64,000 nucleotides of DNA from Toxorhynchites rutilus septentrionalis (taxonomy: Eukaryota; Arthropoda; Insecta; Diptera; Culicidae): assembly GCF_029784135.1 (NCBI RefSeq), contig NC_073746.1, forward strand, positions 248,443,307 to 248,507,306, written 5' to 3'. Positions 11,462-22,213 of the stretch are shown piece after piece. The notes beneath the pieces are model-generated. The model was not told the DNA's origin and searched no databases. It worked only from the letters and a program-made list of their open reading frames with translations. Both the position numbers and the translations under genes were made by a program. Position 1 is the first letter of the stretch. The number at the start of each line of letters is the position of its first letter.

Positions 11462-11842
11462 TATGCCGTGACTTAACTCGCGGTTTAAAAAAAAACTTTT
11501 ATTTAATTTCTAATTACCCTTTTTATTCGTTTATAACACTTTACATTCGGTTCATAAACCTTTATGCCCGTATTCAACTCGGCTACGCTCAAGACTGAAT
11601 TCTATAATCGTATTACAAGGCTTAAATAGACTACATCTGCTGATCTCATTATTTCCGTCGGTGGTTCGAACCTGATCGAACCTTTGTTCGCGTCGTTCGA
11701 TTGATTTCCGCGGCGTCGGCAAATGTTGGTTTACACGCGCGGTGTAACTTTGACGCCTCTGTCTGTTGCTATGGGTCTCGGCTGGGCTTTTGCTGACGTC
11801 TTGACTTCTGGGACGCCTTGGTCGGTCGGTTGTGGTGTAACG
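11459..11842 (-). repeat. G3 3' LTR, 384 bp
   Basis: Copy of 19977-20360 with no indels. On the minus strand it starts CGTTACACC and ends GGCATAATT. The env frame runs into it and stops at 11731. Confidence 0.92.
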
Positions 11843-13408
11843 CCTCCCCCCTTAGATTCTCGTCCGTCCTCGGACGATCTTTCGAAAAGGACGAGACTCG
11901 GTAATGGTCCAAATTCTCCTTTTCCAATGGTTTGTTTAAGTTCCGTGGTGGTTCCAACATGGCTTCGAATTTCCAGAGTTGCTCTTTCCTTCGCTTTGAA
12001 TCTTCTGTCGATGATATAAATGGTAAAAGAACAGATAATGATTAGCATGAGGAGGACTCCTCCTCCGATGGTTGTTGTCCTTTTTGAACGATGCAGGTCT
12101 AACTTTATGTCCTGCAGACTGTTAAGGTTTTCCAATTTGAGGTGGTTGATTTCATTATTCTCCTCTGTATAGTTTAATTGTATCAACTTATTTCCGTATA
12201 TTGGGAGAAGGTATTCTTCGCTATTTCCAAAAGTTACTTGGTTATTGAAGGTGATGTTCATCACTTTGATTGTACAGTTGTTTGTTTCGATGATTGTCGG
12301 GGTGTTGATCAGTCTGGAATTGTTGCATGAATCAGAGATCAATACATTTTTGTTTGTGTCAACAAGTATGACTCCTTTCTTAATTTCTTCGACACGGATG
12401 GGTTGTCTGACGGGTTTTATGATACATTTTGGTGTTTGGTGATTCAGAAGGTTATAGATGCAATCATCTTCGAGAAGGGTTGTAGCTTCGCAAATGTCGC
12501 AAAGTTCGCTTTGTCTGTAAATGATGTCTCCATGCTTTGCCACCAGTTTTACGTCTGTGCTGATTCGTGTACTGTTTATGTTGAGCGTCTGAATGTTGAT
12601 CAGGTCGAACTCGTTGTCCCCGAGGATGGGTATTTTCACCAGTATTATAATTTCACCTTGGCTTACAATAACGCTTCCTGAGCTGTACTGGAATATTTGA
12701 TCTAAATAGTCTAGCTTTAGCTTTTGAGCATTGAGTCTGTTGAAAATGTACTTCTTCTCTTCAAATGAAAATAAATTTCTGTTTAAAATGTTGAGTTTAG
12801 CAAACTCGATTTGTTCTTCAATATTTCCGAGAATCTGAATTATAGAGTCAAGGTTTACAATCATGTTGATATATTCCAAATCTGCTCTGGTTACCAAAGA
12901 ATTGTTCCTCTGTTCCACAATCTGTTTATTGATCTTTTTGAGTACGTCTGTTATGTTATTAATTTTGTTTTGTATTTTTTCGTTAATGATTATTTGTCTT
13001 GATATAGATTTCGATAGTAAATTTTCCTGTTTCTCTAAAGTTCCCAAACTATGGTTTATAATTTCTAAATCGTCATTATCAGGGTTTCCTGCTATTAATT
13101 TTATTGCTGTTCCTAATGCGTTTACTAATGCTCTTTTACTTCTGTGGGAATACAAGCTCATCAATTTACCTTTTGAGTTTTGTATTTTGAAATCTAAAGT
13201 ACTTCTTAAGTGGTCTATAACTTTAATATTTCCTGCGATTTTTTCAATGTAATTGATATTATGTTCGATAGAGTGGATATTAATCTTTTGGATAATTCTC
13301 TCGAATCCTATCCTAATCCTGACTTGTTTTAATTTTATGGCAATTATACCATTGTTGTGAGATAGATCTTTAAGTTTTGTGCAATTTATTATGACGATGC
13401 ATGAAAAT
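11731..13408 (-). CDS. G3 envelope glycoprotein, main exon
   Basis: The frame is open from the pol stop (13441) to 11731. A splice acceptor (pyrimidine-rich, TTGCAG) sets the exon start at 13408, giving about 558 codons. Features in order: hydrophobic N-terminal run, furin-type basic site (SHRSKR, codons around 13150-13130) followed by a conserved LGTAIKLIAGNPD segment, a long helical region, a Cys-rich ectodomain with N-glycosylation sequons, and a membrane segment about 85 residues before the end (GGGVLLMLIIICSF). The cytoplasmic tail crosses the purine tract and the first 112 bases of the LTR. Family knowledge: errantivirus Env is F-like, made from spliced RNA, and can permit cell-to-cell transfer. 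The initiating ATG lies in the leader exon at 19719-19738. Intact as read. Confidence 0.85.
11843..11854 (-). promoter_or_regulatory. G3 polypurine tract
   Basis: On the minus strand a G-rich purine run (AAGGGGGGGAGG) directly precedes the 3' LTR, the expected plus-strand primer site. It is also translated as part of the Env tail. Confidence 0.8.
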
Positions 13409-13440
13409 CTGCAACGAGAGTTAAATAATTGATTTATCGG

Positions 13441-16400
13441 TTATTTCTTTATTCTATTTTTGTGGATTTTAATATTATTGACGTCTTCAAATGTTAGTTC
13501 GTTGTTGTGTTTAATCGTTGTTATTTTAAACGGATCTTTGTCCTTTGTTAAACGTTGAGAGTTTTTTATGTATTTAATTTCGCCTGGTTGAAGATCTTCA
13601 GGTTTTTCGTTATTCATATTTTGTTGTTCGTATTTATCTTTTCGTCTATTTAGTTCGATTTTAACTGCAGATTGCAGGTTTTTAGATTTTTCAGATATTT
13701 CTTCCATATTCGTAGATCCAGAGTTATTAAAAATCAAATTTCGCGGTTGGGTTTTTATTACTGAGTGGAAACTATTATTGTAAATGTCGATGGCGATATT
13801 TACTTGCTCGTTTAATGTTAAATCTTTAAATTTTGCTTTGTTTGTGCGGAAGGTTTCAATTAAAGTGGAGTGGAAACGTTCCACGATACCATTTGAATTG
13901 GATCCACTTGCGAGGTGTATCTCTATATTGAGATCATTTAGGAATCCCATAAAGTCTATGGACCTGAAAGATGGCTCTTGGTCACTCACTATAGTTTGAG
14001 GTCTTCCAAAATTTCGAATGTGTTCGGTTATTGCGGTTTTGATATCAACTATTGTTCTTGTGCTTAATGGAATCGCGTTTGCAAATTTTGAAAATGAATC
14101 AACTATGGTGAGCCACTTTTGACCTTTTAGGAAGAAAATGTCAATGTGGACTCTGTCGAAAGGTTTCTGTCCAAATGTGCTTTTTCTAATTAGTTTGGGT
14201 GGATTTCTGTCATATTTGGCTTTTTTGCAAATATCACAGGAATCGACATAAATTTTGACCTTTCGATCGAGTTGCGGGAAAAAGTGTGTTTGTAGAATCT
14301 GGTTCCGGTTTTCTTTGATTCCTCTGTGTCCGTATTGGTGAATTCTTCTTATGATCTCGTCTTGCTCGACTTCCATTCTGATGTCCTCCAACATGGTCTC
14401 TGAAATAAATACTTTGTAAATAATATTTGAGGAAAAATGTTTTTTATACGTCTCCTGCACTAGTTGTGCTAATGAGATAGGTACTTTTATACAACTCAAA
14501 CCCTTCGGATTCAGGGTCCGTTTCAACGTTTCAACTATGTCTTCTTCGGTGTATGTTTTTTTTACTATTGTGTGTCTGTGATATTTTGGAAAAATTTGTT
14601 CGTAGGCTGCAAGTTCTACATTTCCTATTTTGAATATGACTTGTGTCCGAAAAACGTTGATAGGTCTCTCAGTATACCGAATAAAGTAGTCATCACTCGT
14701 ATCCGCTGAGTGTACTGTCGTTCCGTCACTTTCGTCGTCTGAAGGTTCGTTTCCTCGCTCAGAAGGTTCAACATTTAGGGAAAGCGATGATTGCGAGTGT
14801 GCGTTCAGGTGTTTTTCTATGTTTACGCGCGACAGCGCGTCGGCGACAACGTTTTGTTTTCCCGGTTTGTAGATTAGTTCGTAATCGAATTCCTCTAAAG
14901 CCAGCTTTCCTCTAATTATTCTGTGGTTAGCGTTCGTGAAAGAAAATGTTAGTGGTTGGTGGTCGGTGAACATTTTAAACTTTCTACCATAGAGGTATGG
15001 TCTGAAATGTTTCACTGCCCATACTATCGCGAGAAACTCCTTTTCGGTAGTGGAATATCGTTCTTCCGTTTTATTCAAAGTACGTGAGGCGTATGCGATG
15101 GGTCGGTCGTTACCTGCTGGCCCTTGTGACAACACTGCACCAATAGCGTGGTCACTCGCATCCGTTGTTAGTGAAAATTCTTTGCTAAAATCAGGGTAAA
15201 TTAATACCGGGTCGATCGTCAGAAGTTGCTTACACTTTTCGAAGCATGTTACTACTTCTGGTGTAATTTCGAATTCAATATCCTTTCGGAGAAGTGCTGT
15301 TAACGGCTTTACAATTTTTGCGAAATCCTTAATAAATCGCCTGTAGTAGCCAAGCATTCCTAGGAATTGTCTCACTTCTTTTTCGCTTTTAGGTATTGGC
15401 CATTGCCTTATTGCATCAATTTTGTCGCTGTTTGGTCGTACTCCCTCTTCAGAGACTGTATGACCTAAAAATTGCGTTTCTTTCCTAAAGAACTCGCATT
15501 TGTCCAGCTGAATTTTTAGTCTTGCTTCTTTCAATTTTGCGAAGACTTGCGACAAATTTTTCAAGTGCTCTTGAAGCGAGCTGGAGAAGATGATGATATC
15601 GTCCATATAGACGAAACAACATACTCCTACTAAATCTCTCAGAATGCAATCCATGACTCTTTGAAAAGTCGCTGGGGCATTCTTCAAGCCAAATGGCATA
15701 CGAGTAAACTCATATTTGCCACCGTTTACGGAAAAAGCAGTTTTTTCTGTATCTTCCTCCGCTAATTGAATTTGGTGGAAGCCAGAAACTAAATCGATTG
15801 TTGAAAAATATTTCGCCTTTCCTAATTTATCCAGAATATCCGTAATTTCTGGTATAGGGTATTTGTCATTAATTGTTTTCTCGTTTAGTTTTCGGTAATC
15901 GATCACTAAACGGAATTTTTTTCGTCCAGATGCATCGGACTTTTTAGGAACCACCCACACAGGTGACGTGTAAGGCGAGATTGACTCTTTTATGATTCCG
16001 TCTTTCAGCATCTTTTTAACTTGCTCCTGCACCTCGCTTTCGTACACGTAGGGGTACTTATACGATTTGGAGTGTATCGGAATACTGTCCACGGTGCGTA
16101 TTTTATGTTTAATTTTATGGGTGAATGATAACTTATCACTTTCCACATATAAAACGTCGTTGTATTTCCTGATCAATTTCCTGAGGGTATATTTCTCCTC
16201 CTCATTCATATGATCGTCTCTTATGGTGTAATTTTCAGAGTCAACCTTTTTCGGTAGCTCTGTCAGCTCGAATGGGTCAACCTCTGTATCCAAGTCATTG
16301 CAAAGCTTGATCTCGTTCGAATTGATTTCCATCGATTTTTTTGTATAATTTTGCACTGCTACAAAGGCTGTGTTATTAGCACTTCTGTAGAGGCCTGGCA

Positions 16401-16881
16401 AGATAGAAAATTTTCCGTGAGGCTTTTCTTCCTCTATAAGAAAATCTCCATTTTTCTTGGTTTTCAATTTTATGAACTGATATTCTTGTTCATTTAAATT
16501 GATTTTATGTTTCTCGGGAAATCTCTTTTTCATTGCGAAAGTTTTTCTCCCGATCCTCAATGTATTTTTACTGACGTCGATTTTAGCATTTAAATTTCTC
16601 AATGACTCGTATCCGATGAGTCCATCGAAAAATTTATGAAATTTGAAAATGAAAAATTTCAGTTTTTTATTTATAAGAAATGGGTCGAAGGAAGCGGATT
16701 TATCGATTGTAAAGGTTCCCTTAATGTTGGTTACTTTTGAAATCGGTTCTGTTTTGCAGTTTTCTATGTTTACATGCTCGGGTGATATGTAATTTTTGTT
16801 CGCTCCTGTGTCGATCAAAAATTTCATCTCGCCTTTGGATGTTGCAATGGTGATGTAGGGAATAAAGTTATTATCGTTCAT
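13441..16881 (-). CDS. G3 pol polyprotein (protease, RT, RNase H, integrase)
   Basis: 1146 codons without a break. Protease DTGA at residues 24-27; reverse transcriptase with LVIDYRKLNEK and YMDD at 425-428; RNase H with TDASD near 573 and TDHQPL near 639; integrase zinc finger H848, H852, C882, C885; and catalytic triad D914, D967, E1001 (spacing D-52-D-33-E). Length and order are normal for Ty3/gypsy. The ATG overlaps the gag stop as TAATG. The frame is also open for about 13 codons upstream in the -1 phase over an A-rich stretch, so either reinitiation or a -1 shift could supply Pol. The env splice acceptor lies 32 bases past its stop. All catalytic residues are present, so activity is plausible. 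Confidence 0.95.
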   Translation of the reverse strand: MNDNNFIPYITIATSKGEMKFLIDTGANKNYISPEHVNIENCKTEPISKVTNIKGTFTIDKSASFDPFLINKKLKFFIFKFHKFFDGLIGYESLRNLNAKIDVSKNTLRIGRKTFAMKKRFPEKHKINLNEQEYQFIKLKTKKNGDFLIEEEKPHGKFSILPGLYRSANNTAFVAVQNYTKKSMEINSNEIKLCNDLDTEVDPFELTELPKKVDSENYTIRDDHMNEEEKYTLRKLIRKYNDVLYVESDKLSFTHKIKHKIRTVDSIPIHSKSYKYPYVYESEVQEQVKKMLKDGIIKESISPYTSPVWVVPKKSDASGRKKFRLVIDYRKLNEKTINDKYPIPEITDILDKLGKAKYFSTIDLVSGFHQIQLAEEDTEKTAFSVNGGKYEFTRMPFGLKNAPATFQRVMDCILRDLVGVCCFVYMDDIIIFSSSLQEHLKNLSQVFAKLKEARLKIQLDKCEFFRKETQFLGHTVSEEGVRPNSDKIDAIRQWPIPKSEKEVRQFLGMLGYYRRFIKDFAKIVKPLTALLRKDIEFEITPEVVTCFEKCKQLLTIDPVLIYPDFSKEFSLTTDASDHAIGAVLSQGPAGNDRPIAYASRTLNKTEERYSTTEKEFLAIVWAVKHFRPYLYGRKFKMFTDHQPLTFSFTNANHRIIRGKLALEEFDYELIYKPGKQNVVADALSRVNIEKHLNAHSQSSLSLNVEPSERGNEPSDDESDGTTVHSADTSDDYFIRYTERPINVFRTQVIFKIGNVELAAYEQIFPKYHRHTIVKKTYTEEDIVETLKRTLNPKGLSCIKVPISLAQLVQETYKKHFSSNIIYKVFISETMLEDIRMEVEQDEIIRRIHQYGHRGIKENRNQILQTHFFPQLDRKVKIYVDSCDICKKAKYDRNPPKLIRKSTFGQKPFDRVHIDIFFLKGQKWLTIVDSFSKFANAIPLSTRTIVDIKTAITEHIRNFGRPQTIVSDQEPSFRSIDFMGFLNDLNIEIHLASGSNSNGIVERFHSTLIETFRTNKAKFKDLTLNEQVNIAIDIYNNSFHSVIKTQPRNLIFNNSGSTNMEEISEKSKNLQSAVKIELNRRKDKYEQQNMNNEKPEDLQPGEIKYIKNSQRLTKDKDPFKITTIKHNNELTFEDVNNIKIHKNRIKK

Positions 16882-18035
16882 TATTTTTCTTTTTGTAGCG
16901 CCTCGGCCACGTGAAAATTTAGTTCATCGTTGACGAAATAATCGTCATCTTCCGAATCGAGGACGGATTCGTCCAGCTGTTCCGAAGTGTCAGGTTCTGT
17001 TTGATGATTTTTGCTGTGTTCTGCTGTTTCGTGGCTGTTAACCTCTGCCCGCGATTTCGCTGTCCTCATCGAGACATCGTCATCTGGCGGTGGAGCTCTA
17101 GCTTTGAATTTCGCAGACCCGTATGGTTTTTGATTATGCAAGTTATTGTTAGAATTTGAGGTGGATGGCTTCGCGTTAAAGTGATTGCCATTACTATTGG
17201 GGTTGGGAGACGGTTTCGAATTATGTGAACCGTTACTATTGTTGGATCTGATATTTTTATTTGTGTCAGATGGTTTTTGGTTTAACTTCTGCCTATATGC
17301 AGCGTTGGCATATTGTATGGTGATTGCATACGCTTCCTCCAGACTTTTAGGTCTGTAGCTTCGCACGTGCATAGACAATTCCTCTGTGAGCCCATCTATG
17401 AATCTAGTGAGAGTCATAAGGCTCACTAGATTATTTATTGCTCTTGTAGAGTTGTTATAATCATCCATTGTCGCTGCTGTGGATTTAATAGCAGTGTCTA
17501 TGGTTTTGATTCGGTTGTAGTATTCAGTGATGGATTTTTTTCCTTGGTTTATATAAAACAACGATTGGATATGAGATGTCAAATCTCTCCTATCGCCGTA
17601 TGAATTTAGAATAATTTCTTTGATTTCTGCCCAACTGTTCGGGTTGCCGGCAGCAATCAAAATTTCTTTGGCCTCTCCCACGATTTTATTCTTTACCGCT
17701 CTGACCAATTGGCTGTAGACCGGATCATCTCTGTATCTTTCAAAAAGATGCAGGGTGTTTTCGGCGTCTTCAAGCCATGCGTTTGTTTCCCGTTTGTTTC
17801 CGGAGAATGTTGGTAAATTCTTAATAGGATCCGGAGTTCTAAACTGCATAAACGGATCCTCCGCTTTTGCTTTAAGTGTTCTCAATTGCCCAATCAGTTC
17901 GTTCTGATTGTGAGTTAGGCTCCTTATGTGTTGGAGTAACCCTTGAATTGTTATTTCTTGTTGCGGAATTGGTGCATGATCATCCAATTCCGGGGCCAGA
18001 AGTTCCGGAGAAATCATTTGCTCCCGCTCGGCCAT
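16881..18035 (-). CDS. G3 gag
   Basis: 384 codons, ATG in an AAAATGG context. Residues about 70-235 carry the retrotransposon Gag capsid fold signatures (LPTFSGNKRETNAWLEDAE, KIVGEAKEI, SYGDRRDLTSHIQSL, then a second half with FIDGLTEELSMHVRSY). There is no CCHC zinc knuckle; instead the tail is Asn/Ser-rich and ends acidic, as known for errantivirus Gags. Role: particle assembly and RNA packaging. The last base of the TAA stop is the first base of the pol ATG. Confidence 0.9.
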   Translation of the reverse strand: MAEREQMISPELLAPELDDHAPIPQQEITIQGLLQHIRSLTHNQNELIGQLRTLKAKAEDPFMQFRTPDPIKNLPTFSGNKRETNAWLEDAENTLHLFERYRDDPVYSQLVRAVKNKIVGEAKEILIAAGNPNSWAEIKEIILNSYGDRRDLTSHIQSLFYINQGKKSITEYYNRIKTIDTAIKSTAATMDDYNNSTRAINNLVSLMTLTRFIDGLTEELSMHVRSYRPKSLEEAYAITIQYANAAYRQKLNQKPSDTNKNIRSNNSNGSHNSKPSPNPNSNGNHFNAKPSTSNSNNNLHNQKPYGSAKFKARAPPPDDDVSMRTAKSRAEVNSHETAEHSKNHQTEPDTSEQLDESVLDSEDDDYFVNDELNFHVAEALQKEK

Positions 18036-18200
18036 TTTAATAAATTTGTTTTTTCAAAAGAGTTTGTTCTTTTGTTGGCAGACTTATTTCACTTCTTAAC
18101 TAGGCGAACCTAGCCAGAATTTTCACCTGCCCCCGGGCTTCTGAATGCCAAAGGGGGACTAGGCTCTGCGGAATGCACGTATCTGCATGCTCGTGCTGTT

Positions 18201-19499
18201 TTAGTCCTGACCGAGGAATTGTCGGACAATCGCGCAGGTGCTAAGGATGACCGACTTTTGGATGCCGGCCAATTCCTTCTCGATGTTCAACACCTTTAGC
18301 GCTTCCAGAAGTGTCTTCGGGATAATTCCAGTTCCAGAGAGAACGACTGGAACAATTCTTGGGACCTCCCTTAGCCCCCACAGTTCCTTGAGCTCCACGG
18401 CCAATGGTCGGTACTTGCAGATTTTGCGACCGTGGGTCTCCTCCAGATTCTGGTTCAGTGGAATAGCGACATCGATGATGGTGACTTTGCGGTCGCTCTT
18501 GTCGTAAACCATTATATCTGGGCGGTTGTGGTGGATCGAGAGGTCGGTCAGAACAGTGCGATCCCAGTACAGCTTGAAACGGTCATTTTCCAGGACAGGT
18601 GCAGGCAGGTACCGGTAGTTTGGTACGTTGTCTTCCAGTAGAGCACATTGGAGCGCCAGTTGTCGATGAACAATACGGGCCACGTTGTTGTGGCGCTCGG
18701 TGTAGGCTGCGTTGGCCAAAACGGGACAGCCTCCCATAATGTGCTCTATGTTTTCACCTGGTTGATGGCACATCCGGCAAATGTCATCAACGTCTTGATG
18801 CCAGACGTACCGCCTGCAGTTTCTCGTCGGCATTATCCTGTCCTGGATGGCTATCATGTCGGCTTCTACTACTGAAGAGAGTTCACCACGCGTTAGCCAC
18901 AGATTAGATGCGGCCTTGTCGACGTGTGGCCGGTCCAGTTGATGGGGGTGGGCACCATGCACTGCCTTCTGCTTCCAAGCTGCAATCTTCTCCTCCACTG
19001 TCTGCAGATTGCAGTTGAGTTGGTACTCCGTTTGCGCCAAGTGCAGAGCGCTGTATCCTCTGTCGGCGGCGCAGACAGCCCGGTATAGCGCGTTTTGGTT
19101 GGCGCGTTCTGCGAAGTACTCGCGCAGTTGTCGTACCTGGGCAACACACAGTGCAGAAATGTCGACGATTCCAAGTCCCCCTTCTTTGCGTGGTAGTGAA
19201 ACTCTCTCCAGTGCCGATTGAGGATGGTGCATTCCGGCCTCTTTGAATGCTTTCCTCATCCTCCTCTCAAGGTCCTCTAGGTTAGTTTTGCTCCATTTGA
19301 CTACACCAAAACTGAAGGTCAGCAGGGGAACCGCGAATGTGTTGATCGCGCGTACCTTGTTCCCCGCGTTGAGGAAAGTCCTCAGGACACAGTTCACTCG
19401 ACTCAAGAACTTGTCTCGCAGCTCCGTCTTGATGTCGGAGTGGCGAATCCCGGTGAGCTGTCGGAATCCAAGATATTTATAGGATTCGCCACGAACCAT
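18201..19499 (-). CDS. Retrotransposon C-terminal fragment: RT end, CCHC and restriction-like endonuclease
   Basis: 432 codons, open. Starts inside an RT thumb (ESYKYLGFRQLTGI, AINTFAVPLLTFSFG), continues with a CCHC knuckle (C-R-M-C, then H, then GGC) and a PD-D-type endonuclease core (RPDIMVYDKSDRK, IIDVAIPLN). This combination marks site-specific non-LTR elements of the R2/R4(Dong) type, where the nuclease nicks the target for target-primed reverse transcription. The RT catalytic core is missing, so it is a 5'-truncated copy. It lies in the leader of G3, in the same orientation, between the env splice donor and gag. A 35-base T run (A run on its own strand) directly precedes it, the wrong side for a normal poly(A) tail. 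Probably not functional by itself. Confidence 0.75.
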   Translation of the reverse strand: MVRGESYKYLGFRQLTGIRHSDIKTELRDKFLSRVNCVLRTFLNAGNKVRAINTFAVPLLTFSFGVVKWSKTNLEDLERRMRKAFKEAGMHHPQSALERVSLPRKEGGLGIVDISALCVAQVRQLREYFAERANQNALYRAVCAADRGYSALHLAQTEYQLNCNLQTVEEKIAAWKQKAVHGAHPHQLDRPHVDKAASNLWLTRGELSSVVEADMIAIQDRIMPTRNCRRYVWHQDVDDICRMCHQPGENIEHIMGGCPVLANAAYTERHNNVARIVHRQLALQCALLEDNVPNYRYLPAPVLENDRFKLYWDRTVLTDLSIHHNRPDIMVYDKSDRKVTIIDVAIPLNQNLEETHGRKICKYRPLAVELKELWGLREVPRIVPVVLSGTGIIPKTLLEALKVLNIEKELAGIQKSVILSTCAIVRQFLGQD

Positions 19500-19501
19500 G
19501 T

Positions 19502-19504
<3 letters not shown>

Positions 19505-19539
<35 letters not shown>
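19505..19539. repeat. T35 homopolymer
   Basis: Thirty-five T followed by seven A at the 5' border of the endonuclease fragment. It may be assembly- or slippage-sensitive. Confidence 0.9.
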
Positions 19540-19546
<7 letters not shown>

Positions 19547-19718
19547 TCTTACGTACTTTATACGCGCGAGAAAATGTGTTGTTCTACACTTCACTTGTTA
19601 ATGAATTAGTTATTCACTTTGTGATATATCAAGTGTCCGCTTACCACTGGTGGGGGCTCGCACTTCTGAATTAGTATTTTGTTGTGTTAGGTTTAGATAA
19701 TTGTTCGTGTTTACTTAC

Positions 19719-19738
19719 AGGAAGATTACTGCTTTCAT
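19719..19738 (-). CDS. G3 env leader exon (coding part)
   Basis: Minus-strand ATG at 19738-19736 followed by mostly hydrophobic codons up to a consensus donor (GTAAGT from 19718). The 20 coding bases leave two bases of a codon (phase 2), which fits the first base of the env acceptor exon at 13408 in the env frame. The predicted intron 13409-19718 removes gag and pol. Together the two exons would give a typical signal peptide. Splicing is inferred, not observed. Confidence 0.7.
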
Positions 19739-19967
19739 CTCCTGGAGTCTGGGTAGGTTGAATCGGTTTCCTCGTAGATCGTTCGTTCCAGGTGGCGGGA
19801 TTAGTTTTCCTAACGGCAGCGAGTCCTTGATTTTCGCTCAGGGGGTCCTCTCGCTTGTTCGTTTGGTTTCTTCAGTAGATGTAAACTTCTCCTCTTTAAC
19901 TCGGTGGCGGTGCTTCCAGATATCCGCTCTATAAACACTACTCACTTCGTTGTACCACTTGGCCAAT

Positions 19968-19976
19968 GACTGCGCC

Positions 19977-19977
<1 letters not shown>
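19968..19977 (-). promoter_or_regulatory. G3 primer binding site (tRNA-Ser)
   Basis: The minus strand reads TGGCGCAGTC at the inner edge of the 5' LTR, the tRNA-Ser primer complement used by 17.6/297/ZAM-type errantiviruses. The same motif occurs in G5. Confidence 0.85.
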
Positions 19978-20475
<498 letters not shown>

Positions 20476-20584
20476 GGAGTGGTGTCTGTCTGTCTGATTC
20501 TTATGGACTCGGAAACTACTGAACCGATCGACATGAAAATTGGTATGTAGGGGTTTTTGGGGCCGGGGAAGGTTTTCGTGACAG

Positions 20585-21110
20585 TTTGAGACCCCTCCCT
20601 CCTCTCTATGGGGGGGCTACCATACAAATGAATCACAAATTTTAAAAATTTCTCGAGAATTAATCAATCAAATGAAACGAAATTTGCCGTATGGAGGTTT
20701 TAGGGTTCAATAAATGATTCTATGGTAGTTAGATACCCCTCCCCCCTCTCTCAGAGGGGGCTACCATACAAATGAAACACAATTTTTTGCATTACTCGAG
20801 AATTAATCATGCAAATTAACCAAATTAGGCATATGGGGGTTTAAGGGTGCAATAAATAATTCTATGGTGGTTAGAAACTCCACTCCCCTCTCTGAGGGGG
20901 AGAGGGGGCAGCCATACAAATGATACACTAATTTCTGCATTACTCGAGAATTAATCAAGCCAAATTGGGCATGTGGAGGTTTTTGGGTGCATTCAATGTT
21001 TTTACGGTAGTGAGACATTGCACCCCCTTCTCTAAGGGGGGCTGCCATACAAATGAAACACAAATTTCTGCATTACTCGAGAATTAATCAAGCAAATAAA
21101 ACAATTTGGC
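20585..21110. repeat. Four tandem units of about 133-148 bp in the Helitron-like element
   Basis: CATACAAATG followed by a variant of CTCGAGAATTAATCA recurs at 20621, 20765, 20913 and 21046. Each unit also has a C-rich/G-rich pair (CCCCTC..GAGGGGG) that could fold locally. Confidence 0.8.
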
Positions 21111-21479
21111 ATATAACGTAACGGAGAAACATGTTATTTGCAAGTGGTTGAAAAATCGTGAACGAGAATTGTGTCTGAAAATAATCGGATATTATAATGT
21201 CGAGTTTTGGTTGAAGTACTAGGAATTTAATAGTAAAAGGTAATTTTAAAGGGTAGATTAGAAGATCAATCAATGAATAATTCTGCGATTGGACCAATGA
21301 ACAGCGTTTAGTAAGAAAACGTGGATGTGATAACGAAAAATAAATTTTGGGCGGGACGAAGTTTGCCGGTTGCCGGAAGTTTTTATAAAACAATTGAAAA
21401 GCTACTTTTTGGAAACGCAACTAGAGTTTTAAAAAACATTATTGGAAACCTATTTCACTCTTTTCATTGTTTTGGTTAA

Positions 21480-22213
21480 AAATGTATTACACAATTTCAC
21501 TTTTTTCCCGAAAAATCACAAACACTTAGATTTATAAACTAGATATAAAAGGGATCACTTACATAAAGGACCAAGTCCTGGGTTTAACCAACATCACACG
21601 TTGGACTTTGGATGGCGAGAAACGGGGAATCTTCAAGCAGGCACGTTTGGGTTGTCCGTTTTACTTCCGTTACTCCGGGGCCAGCGGTGCCGACCGTATC
21701 AGGTCCTCGTTGACATGCAGTTCGCTTTGTGAAATATGCAGTGTCTGGCTCTTCGAACCAGCAAACTTTAAGCACAACCTGACTCTTCGAACCAAGAAAA
21801 AAAAACACTTTCACTAAGGTTTTTTGGTTGCACTGATTATTTTCTAAGACTTTTACACTGCACTAAACACTTTATACTGTTCCCGTCCAAGAGGATCTCT
21901 CCGGAGCCTCCAGTTAAAAGTTATTTATTGTGTATACTTTTAAAAAAAAATCCGGTCTCTCTGACCGCTCAAACTAAACTGAATCTTTATTTTTTAACTT
22001 AATCCTAAACACAGTATATGATGCTTTATTTCGTCGACGCTGCATTTTCATCCATAGCTGCACTGGCGGTCCCGTCCGATTAGAATGTTTTGATTATCAG
22101 CAACTCTGGTGTTTATCGATTATCCGTTTTCGGTTTATTTATACTATAACAAACTATAAATTTTATATGGGTCTTCGTGCCAGCAGTTACTGGATGTGTC
22201 ACCGAAGCTAACT
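21480..22213 (-). mobile_element. G4: LTR plus leader of an errantivirus related to G6
   Basis: LTR 21912-22213 (302 bp; minus strand AGTTAGC to TTAACT), then TGGAGGCTCC as primer-site-like sequence and a leader homologous to that of G6. The leader holds two CTGGTTC-GAAGAG-CAG hairpin-like motifs, a frame starting MKVFF (21584-21814), and an ATG exon of 32 coding bases (21594 to 21563) ending at a GTAAGT donor in phase 2. Sequence after the donor is short and no gag is attached, so the element is truncated. The outer flank of the LTR reads CGCG. Confidence 0.65.
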
